Assembly: GCF_006337125.1 (NCBI RefSeq)
Contig: NZ_CP040887.1
Location: 1,054,001 to 1,118,000 of the forward strand
DNA length: 64,000 nucleotides
Source: Serinicoccus chungangensis
Lineage (GTDB): Bacteria > Actinomycetota > Actinomycetes > Actinomycetales > Dermatophilaceae
Direction of reading: 5' to 3'
Shown here: positions 56,514 to 64,000 of the stretch, piece after piece
Position numbering within the stretch: position 1 is the stretch's first letter
Layout of the letters: each line of letters begins with the position of its first letter
Notes under the pieces: generated by a model
Database searches by the model: none
Told to the model about the DNA's origin: nothing
Seen by the model: the letters and a program-made list of their open reading frames with translations, nothing else
Made by a program: the position numbers and the translations under genes

Positions 56514-58033
56514 TCAGCCCGCGAGCGAGCGGGCCAGCGCCACCAGCGGTCGGACCCCGGCACCGGTCCCGCCCTTGGGGTGGTAGCCCCAGGCGGACTT
56601 CTCGTTGAACGCCGGGCCGGCGATGTCGAGGTGCGCCCACGGGATCGGCCGGGCCTGCTCGCCCTCGCCCCGGGTCCCGACGAACTCCTGCAGGAAGGTG
56701 GCCGCGACCATGGCCCCCGCCGAGCGCTCGCCGGTGTGCTTGAGGTCGGCGACCGGGCTGTCGAGGGTGGGCCGGATCTCCTCGGGCATGGGCAGCGCCC
56801 ACGCGGTGTCGCCCGACTCGGTCCCGAGCCGCACCAGGGTGTCCCGCAGCTCGTCGTCGTTGCCCATGACCCCCATCGTGCGCTCGCCCAGCGCGACGAT
56901 GCAGGCACCGGTGAGGGTGGCGACGTCCACGATGGCATCGGGCTGCTGCTCCGTGGCCAGGGCGAGCCCGTCCGCCATGACCAGCCGGCCCTCCGCGTCG
57001 GTGTTGATGATCTCGACGGTGCGGCCGCCCCGCATGGTGACGACGTCCCCCGGACGCTGCGCCAGGTCGCCAGTCATGTTCTCGGCGAGGCAGAGGTATG
57101 CCGTCACCTGCACCGGCAGGCCGAGCTCGGCGATGGCGAGGGTCGCCGCGGCGCAGGCCGCCGCCCCGCCCATGTCCATCTTCATGGTGACCATGGAGGC
57201 CCCCGGCTTGAGGCACAGCCCGCCGGAGTCGAAGGTGATGCCCTTGCCCACGAGCGCCAGGTGCTTGGACGCCCCCGCCGGGGTGTAGCGCAGGGTGACC
57301 AGACGGGGGCCTCGTGCCGACCCCTGCCCGACCCCGATGATGCCGCCGCAGCCCTCCTCGCCCAGCCGTTCCGGGTCCCACACCTCGACCTCGACCCCGG
57401 CCTGCGCGGCCCGGGACACGACGTCGTCCGCGAAGCTCTCCGGGAACAGCAGGTTCGGCGGGGTGTTGACGAGGTCGCGGGCGTAGCAGACGCCCCCCAC
57501 CAGCGCCTCGACCTCGGCCTGGGCGGCCGTGGCCTCCTCCCCGCCCAGACCGGTCACCGAGGCCCGGGCGAGCCCGGCCTTGGCGCTGCCGGCCTTGCCG
57601 ACGCCGTGCTGGTCGGCGTAGGTGTAGGCGCCCAGCGCGACCCCCTCGGCGACGGCGACCGCCTCGGACCGTCCCTGCTGGCCGAGGGCGAAGACCGCGG
57701 ACGACCGGCCGGCGAGGGCCCGGGCCGCGGCACCGGCGGCCCGGCGCAGCTGCTCGGTGGCGGGGCCGGACCGCGGCTCGTGACGCCCACGACGACGACC
57801 AGCGGGGCCCGTACGCCCGCGACGCCCGTCAAGCGGGTGATCTCGTCGGTGCCCGCCTCGGCGCCGAGGGCCGCGAGCGCCTCGTCGATCGCCCCGGTCG
57901 CCTCCTCGCCCAGTCCCGATCCGGGCAGCACGGCCACGGCGCCGTCCTGCTTGGACGCGCCCACCACGAGCGCGTCGGCACCGGCCGTGGTGGGGTCGTC
58001 GTCGGTGAAGGTCACGGGCGTGCGTACAGCCAT
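56514..58033 (-). CDS. pepA: Leucyl aminopeptidase, M17 family (frameshifted)
   Basis: Cytosolic hexameric metallo-aminopeptidase. The N-terminal domain starts MAVRTPVTFTDDDPTTAG at ATG 58033 and reads to VVVVGVTSRGPAP, then the frame is lost at a run of four C (plus-strand GGGG, 57762-57765). The rest continues one frame over: ATEQLRRAAGAAARAL, VNTPPNLLFPESFAD, LVGKGITFDSGGLCLKP, MKMDMGGAAA and the signature NTDAEGRLVMADGL with the metal ligands. The span is one base short of 507 codons; a fifth C repairs it. Mtb PepB (Rv2213) lies in the same neighbourhood. Confidence 0.9.
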
Positions 58034-58114
58034 GAGGCGTCCTTGTCGTCGTCGGGAGGAGCGTCGTCCGGCACCGAGACTAGGACACGCAGGCAGCCAC
58101 TAGGGTGGCTGCCC

Positions 58115-59227
58115 ATGAGCGACTCCGCGACGAAGACGTCCCCCCTGCACGAGAAGCACGTCGCGCTGGGCGCGAAGATGGCCGACTTCGGCGGCTGGTC
58201 GATGCCCATCGAGTACCCGGGCGGCGGCGTCGTGGCCGAGCACACGGCCGTGCGCGAGCGCGTGGGCCTCTTCGACGTCTCGCACCTCGGCAACGCCCTC
58301 GTGGCCGGACCCGGTGCCAAGGACTTCCTCAACCGCTGCCTCACCAACGACCTCGGCCGCATCCGGCCGGGCCAGGCGCAGTACACCATGTGCTGCGCCG
58401 AGGACGGTGGGGTCGTCGACGACATGATCGCCTACCTGCGCTCCGACGACGAGGTCTTCCTCATCCCCAACGCCGCCAACACCGCTGCCGTGGTGCAGAT
58501 GCTGACCGAGGCGCCCCACCGGCCGGACGGGGTCGTGGTGCAGGACCAGCACGTGGACTACGCGATCCTGGCGCTGCAGGGGCCGCGCGTCGACGAGGTG
58601 ATGACCGCCGTGGGTCTGCCGACGGGCCACGACTACATGAGCTTCGTCGAGGCGCAGTGGCAGCAGGCGCCGGTGACGGTGTGCCGCACGGGCTACACCG
58701 GCGAGCGCGGGTACGAGCTGGTGTGCGACGTCGCCCACGCCCCGGCGCTGTGGGACGCGCTGGTCGCCGCCATGGAGCCGCTGGACGGGTTGGCCTGCGG
58801 TCTGGGGGCTCGTGACACCCTGCGCACCGAGATGGGGTACGCCCTGCACGGCAACGAGCTGTCGCCGCAGATCACCCCGGTCATGGCGCGCACCGGCTGG
58901 GCGGTCGGCTGGAGCAAGCCGCAGTTCTGGGGCCGGGAGACCCTGGTCGCCCAGAAGGAGGCGAAGCAGTCGCGGCTGTCCGGTGGCCTCGTGGTCACGG
59001 GGCGGGGGATCCCCCGGGCCGGCTGCCAGGTGCTGGACAGCGAAGGCCACGAGGTGGGGACGGTCACCTCCGGCACCTTCAGCCCCACCCGCCGGCAGGG
59101 GGTCGCGCTCGCGCTCCTGGACCGCGGGGTGCAGCAGGGGGACGCGCTGGTGGTCGACGTCCGGGGCCGCGAGGTCCCGGTCGAGGTCACCCGGCCGCCC
59201 TTCGTCTCGGGCGGCGCGGCCGACTGA
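58115..59227 (+). CDS. gcvT: GcvT, aminomethyltransferase of the glycine cleavage system
   Basis: 370-residue T-protein that moves the methylene group from lipoyl-H protein to tetrahydrofolate. Motifs: PLHEKHVALGAKMADFGGW, LFDVSHLGNALVAGP, GQAQYTMCCAEDGGVVDDMI, RTGYTGERGYEL and DTLRTEMGYALHGNEL. ATG 58115 follows TAGGGT (58101-58106) by 8 bases with no ribosome site; a longer frame upstream is not supported. The P- and H-protein genes are not in the window. Confidence 0.95.
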   Translation: MSDSATKTSPLHEKHVALGAKMADFGGWSMPIEYPGGGVVAEHTAVRERVGLFDVSHLGNALVAGPGAKDFLNRCLTNDLGRIRPGQAQYTMCCAEDGGVVDDMIAYLRSDDEVFLIPNAANTAAVVQMLTEAPHRPDGVVVQDQHVDYAILALQGPRVDEVMTAVGLPTGHDYMSFVEAQWQQAPVTVCRTGYTGERGYELVCDVAHAPALWDALVAAMEPLDGLACGLGARDTLRTEMGYALHGNELSPQITPVMARTGWAVGWSKPQFWGRETLVAQKEAKQSRLSGGLVVTGRGIPRAGCQVLDSEGHEVGTVTSGTFSPTRRQGVALALLDRGVQQGDALVVDVRGREVPVEVTRPPFVSGGAAD

Positions 59228-59258
59228 CGCGGGGGGCGTGGACCGCGCGCCCCGGCGG

Positions 59259-59852
59259 TCAGCGCCGGTGGAGCTCGGCGCCGCGCGGGACCGCCGGCCG
59301 GGGGATGCGGCTGCGGCGCATCTGGAAGGCGCGGAGCACGACGTACCACGCCGAGCCGCGCCCGGGCTCGTGCCCGAAGGTGGTGGTGAAGCTCTTCTTG
59401 GTGCGGCGCCACAGCAGCCAGCAGTCGACGATGCCGAAGACCATGAGGGCGTAGGCCACGAGGAAGGTGCCGCCACGGGCCCAGTCGAAGGGCAGCAGCG
59501 AGATGGCGAGGACGAGGATCATCGCCGGGAGCAGGATCTCGCCGACGTTCCAGCGGGTGTCGACGGCGTCGCGCAGGTAGCGGCGCTCCGGGCCCTTGTC
59601 CCGGGCGGGGAGGTACTTCTCCTGCCCGTCCAGCATGGCCTCGCGGACCCGCGCGCGCTCGGCGCGGACCTTGGCCTTCTGCTCCGTCGTCTGCGCCTTC
59701 CGGTCGACGACGAGCGGGCGGCGGTTGGCGGCCTCCGCGTCGCGCCGCCGCGGGGTGGGGCGGCCCTTGCCGCCCGGCCGCGCCGGGTCGGTCGGCGGGG
59801 CGGTGGTCACCGGTTCCGGGGCCACCTCGGTCGACTTCTTCCCGAACAGCAC
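59259..59852 (-). CDS. DUF3043 membrane protein
   Basis: 197-residue protein with a basic, Pro-rich N-terminus (GKGRPTPRRRDAEAANRRPL), a charged region ending EKYLPARDKGPERRYLRDAV and two membrane helices (LLPAMILVLAISLLPF; FLVAYALMVFGIVDCWLLW), the pattern of actinobacterial DUF3043. GTG 59852 follows TAGACT (minus strand, 59860-59865) by 7 bases. Convergent with gcvT. Function unknown. Confidence 0.88.
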   Translation of the reverse strand: MLFGKKSTEVAPEPVTTAPPTDPARPGGKGRPTPRRRDAEAANRRPLVVDRKAQTTEQKAKVRAERARVREAMLDGQEKYLPARDKGPERRYLRDAVDTRWNVGEILLPAMILVLAISLLPFDWARGGTFLVAYALMVFGIVDCWLLWRRTKKSFTTTFGHEPGRGSAWYVVLRAFQMRRSRIPRPAVPRGAELHRR

Positions 59853-59909
59853 GGGAGGCAGTCTACTGGTCCCCCGGTGCGGCCCCGCTCTCCTCGTTAC
59901 CCTGGCCGC

Positions 59910-61319
59910 GTGACTTCCCCCACCGATGACGACCGACCGACGACGCCGAGGACGCAGCACCGGACCGGTGAGCTCGCCGCCCGGATGGCCGAGCTCATGC
60001 CGGGGGTGCGCTCGGACCTGGAGGCCCTGACCCGGATCCCCTCGGTCTCGCTCGACTCCTTCGACCAGCGCCACGTCGAGGACAGCGCGGCCGCCACGGC
60101 GGACCTGCTGCGGGCCGAGGGTCTGGAGGTGCGGGTCGTGCGCGAGGGCGGCCGGCCGGCCGTCATCGGTCACCTCCCGGCGCCGCCCGGTGCCCCGACG
60201 GTCCTGCTCTACGCGCACCACGACGTGCAGCCTCCCGGCGACGACGCCGACTGGGACACCCCGGTGTTCTCGCCCACCCAGGTGGGTGACCGGCTGTACG
60301 CCCGTGGGGTCGCCGACGACAAGGCGGGGATCATGGCCCACGTCGCCGCGCTGCGGGCCCACGGCGGGCGGCCCCCCGTGGGCGTGACGGTCTTCGTCGA
60401 GGGCGAGGAGGAGGTCGGCTCGGACTCGCTGCCCCGCATCCTGGAGGCGCACGGGGCGGACCTGGAGTGCGACGCCATTGTGCTGGCCGACTCGCACAAC
60501 TGGAAGATCGGGGTCCCCGCGCTCACGACGACCCTGCGCGGCATGGTCCGCGTGGTCGTCGAGGTGCGCGCCCTCGAGCACGGCCTGCACAGCGGTCTCT
60601 ACGGCGGCGTCGTGCCCGACGGGCTCACCGCGCTGTGCCGCCTGCTGGCCACCCTGCACGACGAGGACGGCGACGTGGCCGTGCCGGGCCTGCGCACGTC
60701 GGAGGCGGCCGACCTCGACTTCTCCGAGGACGACCTGCGGGCGGACGCCGGCCTGCCGGAGGGGGTGCGGACCATCGGCACCGGCTCGCTGCTGTCCCGG
60801 ATGTGGACCCGGCCCTCGATGACGGTGATCGGGATCGACGCACCCGCGGTCGACACCGCCGCGAACCTGCTCACCCCGGTCGGGCGGGCCAAGCTGTCCA
60901 TGCGCCTGCACCCCGAGGAGGACCCCGCGGTGGCCGCGGAGGCGCTCACCCGGCACCTGCGGGAGCACGCGCCGTGGGGCTGCGACGTGCAGGTCTCCGT
61001 GGTCGACGACGGCCGGGGTTTCGCCGCCGACGCGCAGGGTCCGGTCTACGACGCCGCGCGGGCGGCCTTCCGCGACGCCTGGGACGGCGTCGACCCGGTG
61101 GACATCGGGGTGGGGGGCTCGATCCCCTTCGTCGCGGCCTTCGCCGAGCGCTTCCCGGGGGCGGCCATCCTGGTCACCGGGGTGGAGGACCCGGACACCC
61201 GGGCGCACGCGGCCAACGAGAGCCTGCACCTGGGGGAGTTCGAGCGGGTATGCCTGGCCGAGGCGCTCCTGCTGGACCGCCTGGCGGAGGCAGGGCATCA
61301 TGGGAGCCATGATGAGTGA
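59910..61319 (+). CDS. M20 family metallopeptidase (dipeptidase)
   Basis: 469-residue di-zinc peptidase. Metal ligands and catalytic residues: LLYAHHDVQPPG, LYARGVADDKAGIMAHV, VFVEGEEEVGSDSL (catalytic Glu and ligand), DSHNW and the C-terminal HAANESLHLGEF histidine. The dimerisation domain starts near GMVRVVVEVRALEHGLHSG. GTG 59910 follows TACCCT (59898-59903) by 6 bases; leaderless. Such enzymes cut dipeptides of uncertain sequence. Confidence 0.93.
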   Translation: MTSPTDDDRPTTPRTQHRTGELAARMAELMPGVRSDLEALTRIPSVSLDSFDQRHVEDSAAATADLLRAEGLEVRVVREGGRPAVIGHLPAPPGAPTVLLYAHHDVQPPGDDADWDTPVFSPTQVGDRLYARGVADDKAGIMAHVAALRAHGGRPPVGVTVFVEGEEEVGSDSLPRILEAHGADLECDAIVLADSHNWKIGVPALTTTLRGMVRVVVEVRALEHGLHSGLYGGVVPDGLTALCRLLATLHDEDGDVAVPGLRTSEAADLDFSEDDLRADAGLPEGVRTIGTGSLLSRMWTRPSMTVIGIDAPAVDTAANLLTPVGRAKLSMRLHPEEDPAVAAEALTRHLREHAPWGCDVQVSVVDDGRGFAADAQGPVYDAARAAFRDAWDGVDPVDIGVGGSIPFVAAFAERFPGAAILVTGVEDPDTRAHAANESLHLGEFERVCLAEALLLDRLAEAGHHGSHDE

Positions 61320-62277
61320 AGATTCAACTACCCGGTCCGAGGGTTCCTCCGGCTACGTGAGCTCCGAGGGGAGCTTCGAACGCAAGAGCCACTACATCCC
61401 CGAGCGGATCACCCGCGACGGGCGTGACGGCTTCCCGGTGGAGCCCGGCCGCTACCGGTTGGCGGTCTCCCGGGCCTGCCCGTGGGCCCACCGGATGATC
61501 CTCACCCGTCACCTGCTGGGGCTCCAGGACGTCATCAGCATGGCGGTCGCGGGGCCGGTGCACGACGAGGACTCCTGGACCTTCGACCTGGACCCGGGCG
61601 GCGTGGACCCGGTCCTCGGCATCCCCAAGCTCAAGGACGCCTACGACGCCCGTCCCGAGGGCTACCCGGACTCCGGCGTCACCGTGCCCGCCTTCGTCGA
61701 CACCACCACCGGCCGGGTGGTGACCAACGACTTCCACCAGATGGTCAAGGATCTCGTCACGGAGTGGGGCGACCACCAGGCCCCCGACGCCCCGGACCTG
61801 TGGCCCGAGCATCTGCGGGACGAGATCGAGGAGGTCTCCGACCTCGTCTACGCCGACGTCAACAACGGGGTCTACCGCTGCGGCTTCGCCGGCTCCCAGG
61901 AGGCCTACGACGAGGCCTTCGAGCAGCTCTTCTCCCGTCTGGACTGGCTCTCCGAGCGGCTGTCGAACCAGCGGTACCTCGTCGGCGACCAGCTGACCCT
62001 CGCCGACGTGCGGCTGTGGCCGACGCTCGTGCGCTTCGACGCGGCCTACCACGGCCACTTCAAGTGCAACCGGCACAAGCTGACGGAGATGCCGGTCCTG
62101 TGGGCCTACGCCCGGGACCTGTGGCAGACGTGGGACTTCGGCTCGACCGTCGACCTGGAGCACGTCAAGGCGCACTACTACGCCACGCACCGCGACATCA
62201 ACCCGACCGGTGTGGTCCCGCTGGGCCCCGACACCAGCGGCTGGACCACGCCGCACGGCAGGGACGCGCTGGGCTGA
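61312..62277 (+). CDS. Glutathionyl-hydroquinone reductase-like protein (Xi-class GST fold)
   Basis: About 321 residues. The N-terminal thioredoxin fold has the nucleophile Cys56 in SRACPWAHRMIL; the C-terminal all-alpha domain has EEVSDLVYADVNNGVYRCGF and YLVGDQLTLADVRLWPTLVR, as in ECM4/YqjG proteins. Actinobacteria use mycothiol, so a mycothiolyl-hydroquinone substrate is likely. ATG 61312 has GGGAG upstream; ATG 61300 and 61309 are possible. It overlaps the peptidase gene by 8 bases. Confidence 0.92.
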   Translation: MSEDSTTRSEGSSGYVSSEGSFERKSHYIPERITRDGRDGFPVEPGRYRLAVSRACPWAHRMILTRHLLGLQDVISMAVAGPVHDEDSWTFDLDPGGVDPVLGIPKLKDAYDARPEGYPDSGVTVPAFVDTTTGRVVTNDFHQMVKDLVTEWGDHQAPDAPDLWPEHLRDEIEEVSDLVYADVNNGVYRCGFAGSQEAYDEAFEQLFSRLDWLSERLSNQRYLVGDQLTLADVRLWPTLVRFDAAYHGHFKCNRHKLTEMPVLWAYARDLWQTWDFGSTVDLEHVKAHYYATHRDINPTGVVPLGPDTSGWTTPHGRDALG

Positions 62278-62330
62278 GCGCGGGACCACCCGCTCGGCGG
62301 GCCGGGGCCCGGTGGCTACCATCACTCGTC

Positions 62331-63470
62331 GTGACCACCGAGCCCCAGCCGACCCGACCGCAGGACGAGCCCGGCAGCGAGGCGGTGTCGGACTCCGCGT
62401 CCGAGGCCTCCCTGCGCCGCAGCGTGGCCCGGAGCGAGCAGATCTGGGCCGACCTGGAGCACCACCCGTCCCGCTACCGCATGCTCACCGGGGACCGCCC
62501 CACGGGCCACCTGCACCTCGGGCACTACTTCGGCAGCCTGCGCAACCGGGTCGCGCTGCAGGACCAGGGCGTGGACACCTGGGTGCTCATCGCCGACTAC
62601 CAGGTCATCACCGACCGGGACAGCGTCGACTCGATCCAGGAGCGGGTCTTCTCCCTGCTCACCGACTACCTGGCGGTCGGCATCGACCCGGCGCGCACCA
62701 CGATCTTCGCGCACTCCCAGGTGCCGGCCCTCAACCAGCTGCTGCTGCCGTTCCTGTCGCTGGTCACCGATGCCGAGCTGCGGCGCAACCCGACCGTCAA
62801 GGCCGAGCAGGAGGCGACGGGGGGTCGGCCCATGACCGGGCTCATGCTCACCTACCCCGTGCACCAGGCCGCCGACATCCTCTTCTGCAAGGCCAACGTC
62901 GTGCCGGTCGGCAAGGACCAGCTCCCGCACGTGGAGCAGACCCGGGTGGTGGCCCGCCGCTTCGACGAGCGCTACGGCCGGGCCGGGGACGGCTCGGCGC
63001 CGGTGTTCCCCGCCCCCGACGCGCTGCTGTCGGAGGTGCCGAACCTGCTGGGCACCGACGGGCAGAAGATGAGCAAGTCCCGGGGCAACGTCATCGAGCT
63101 GCGGATGAGCGCCGACGACACCGCGCGGGCCGTCAAGAAGGCCGTGACCGACCCCCACCGGCACATCACCTACGACCCGGTCGGGCGGCCCGAGGTGTCC
63201 AACCTCGTCCTGCTCGCCTCGCTGACGACCGGTCGCGACCCGCACGCCGTCGCCGAGGAGATCGGGGACGGCGGGTCGGGCGCCCTCAAGCGGGTGGTCA
63301 CCGAGGCCGTCAACGAGCACCTCGCGCCGCTGCGGGCGCGCAGGGCCGAGCTGGAGGCGGACCCGGCCGAGCTGCGGCGCGTGCTCGCCGCCGGCAACGC
63401 GCACGCGCACGAGGTCGCCGAGGCGACGTTGGCCGAGGTGCGCGAGGCCATGCAGATGGTCTACTCCTGA
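62331..63470 (+). CDS. trpS: Tryptophanyl-tRNA synthetase
   Basis: 379-residue class-I synthetase. The HIGH-type motif is in TGDRPTGHLHLGHYFGSL and KMSKS in TDGQKMSKSRGN; DYQVITDRDS, TYPVHQAADILFCKANVVPV and GKDQLPHVEQTR complete the pattern. GTG 62331 follows TACCAT (62317-62322) by 8 bases, so it is probably leaderless. An N-terminal extension of about 45 residues (Ser/Glu-rich) precedes the catalytic domain. Confidence 0.95.
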   Translation: MTTEPQPTRPQDEPGSEAVSDSASEASLRRSVARSEQIWADLEHHPSRYRMLTGDRPTGHLHLGHYFGSLRNRVALQDQGVDTWVLIADYQVITDRDSVDSIQERVFSLLTDYLAVGIDPARTTIFAHSQVPALNQLLLPFLSLVTDAELRRNPTVKAEQEATGGRPMTGLMLTYPVHQAADILFCKANVVPVGKDQLPHVEQTRVVARRFDERYGRAGDGSAPVFPAPDALLSEVPNLLGTDGQKMSKSRGNVIELRMSADDTARAVKKAVTDPHRHITYDPVGRPEVSNLVLLASLTTGRDPHAVAEEIGDGGSGALKRVVTEAVNEHLAPLRARRAELEADPAELRRVLAAGNAHAHEVAEATLAEVREAMQMVYS

Positions 63471-63495
63471 TCCGCCGCGCGGACGAGGGCCCCTG

Positions 63496-64000
63496 ATGGT
63501 CAGCACGCCACGCGTGGTCGTCGTCGTCGACCGTTCCGGCGACCGGCTGCCGCCCGGCACGGAAGAGGCCGTGGCGGGGGGCTGGCGCCGGGGAGCCCCG
63601 CACGCGCGGGTCGAGGCGCACCTGCTGCACGACGGGGGAGCCGGCTTCGCCGCGGTCGTGGCCGAGCGCGCCGCCGCCTCGGGCGCCCCCACGACGACCC
63701 ACCCCGTCCTCGTCCCCGACCCGGCCGGACGCGAGGTCCCGGCCGCGGTCGTCGTCGTCGGCGAGGGGCGGGAGGCCACGGCATACCTCGACACCGCCCA
63801 GGTGGTGGGACGCCACCTGGTGGACGACGACCGGCTGGCGGACCCGGTCGGCCTCACCAGCGCCGGGGTCGGCGTGCTGCTCGACCGCGCCCGGGCCCTC
63901 GGGGTCGGCCGCGTCGTCGTGGGCGCCGGTCCGGCGGCCGCGCACGACGGCGGTCGCGGACTGCTCACCGAGCTCGGGGCCGGCGCCGAGCTCGAGCACC
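63496..64000 (+). CDS. Glycerate kinase family protein (5' part, runs off the window)
   Basis: The frame opens at ATG 63496 and has no stop to the window end (168 codons). It begins MVSTPRVVVVVDRSG, contains VVVVGEGREATAYLDTAQVV and ends in VVVGAGPAAAHDGGRGLLTE, the position of the glycerate-kinase glycine motif (GGSATNDGGAG in other members). This form lacks the usual GGSAT and may be an atypical member. It starts 25 bases after trpS. Confidence 0.75.
   Translation, partial: MVSTPRVVVVVDRSGDRLPPGTEEAVAGGWRRGAPHARVEAHLLHDGGAGFAAVVAERAAASGAPTTTHPVLVPDPAGREVPAAVVVVGEGREATAYLDTAQVVGRHLVDDDRLADPVGLTSAGVGVLLDRARALGVGRVVVGAGPAAAHDGGRGLLTELGAGAELEH

Noticed and set aside
58034..58114. Glycine riboswitch before gcvT
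   Set aside because: Only 81 bases separate the genes and a -10 box lies 8 bases before the ATG, leaving no room for a transcribed leader.

Overview
The window is very GC-rich (roughly 70% or more by eye) with dense, mostly overlapping genes and frequent GTG starts. Gene order is actinobacterial: a dcw cell-division cluster without ftsA, a SepF/YggT/DivIVA block, and a glnA-DUF4191-lipA-lipB-TIGR01777-dlaT-pepA-gcvT block in the same relative order as I recall from Mycobacterium tuberculosis Rv2220 to Rv2211c. I infer a Micrococcales actinomycete, possibly near Intrasporangiaceae/Ornithinimicrobiaceae; the species cannot be read from this sequence.

Layout. 1-10450: murF, mraY, murD, ftsW, murG, murC, ftsQ, ftsZ, mostly joined by 4-base GTGA overlaps and closed by a strong terminator. 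10485-19103: an inserted Tad/Flp pilus locus (flp, TadE, TadG-like, CpaB/RcpC, TadZ, TadA, TadB, TadC) ending in a second DivIVA-domain coiled-coil gene. 19121-22794: the dcw tail resumes with pgeF, yggS, sepF, yggT, wag31/divIVA. 22826-29002: DksA/TraR-type zinc-finger gene, lspA, rluD, and dnaE carrying a 174-residue mini-intein. 29018-33894: a small orphan gene with a Crp-type operator, an asparagine-synthetase-like gene and a prolyl oligopeptidase. 34001-38817: aldehyde dehydrogenase, two class-III aminotransferases, HIT protein. 38814-44768: potassium channel, a large nuclease-helicase fusion, methyltransferase and UbiA prenyltransferase. 44836-46604: 90-bp tandem repeats built from the glnA 3' end and its terminator, then glnA with a GlnR-type operator. 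46676-58033: DUF4191, lipA, an ABC exporter, lipB, a kinase-like gene, TIGR01777 epimerase, the two-lipoyl E2, a DUF5302-type small protein, and pepA. 58115-64000: gcvT, DUF3043, M20 peptidase, glutathionyl-hydroquinone-reductase-like gene, trpS and the start of a glycerate kinase.

How it fits together. The most interesting unit is the Tad pilus locus set between ftsZ and pgeF. It has a near-perfect DasR (dre) operator upstream of the pilin gene, which suggests control by N-acetylglucosamine, and its last gene is a DivIVA paralogue that could tie the pilus to a pole. Both DivIVA-type proteins carry seven 11-residue repeats. About eleven genes have a TANNNT box 6-9 bases before the start codon and no Shine-Dalgarno sequence, pointing to leaderless mRNAs.

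Caution. ftsW, murG, the aldehyde dehydrogenase, the kinase-like gene and pepA are each out of frame somewhere. Four of them (ftsW, aldehyde dehydrogenase, kinase, pepA) have lengths consistent with one missing base, and the best-localised events are at or near G/C runs. Because murG and ftsW are essential, indel errors in this sequence are the likeliest cause.
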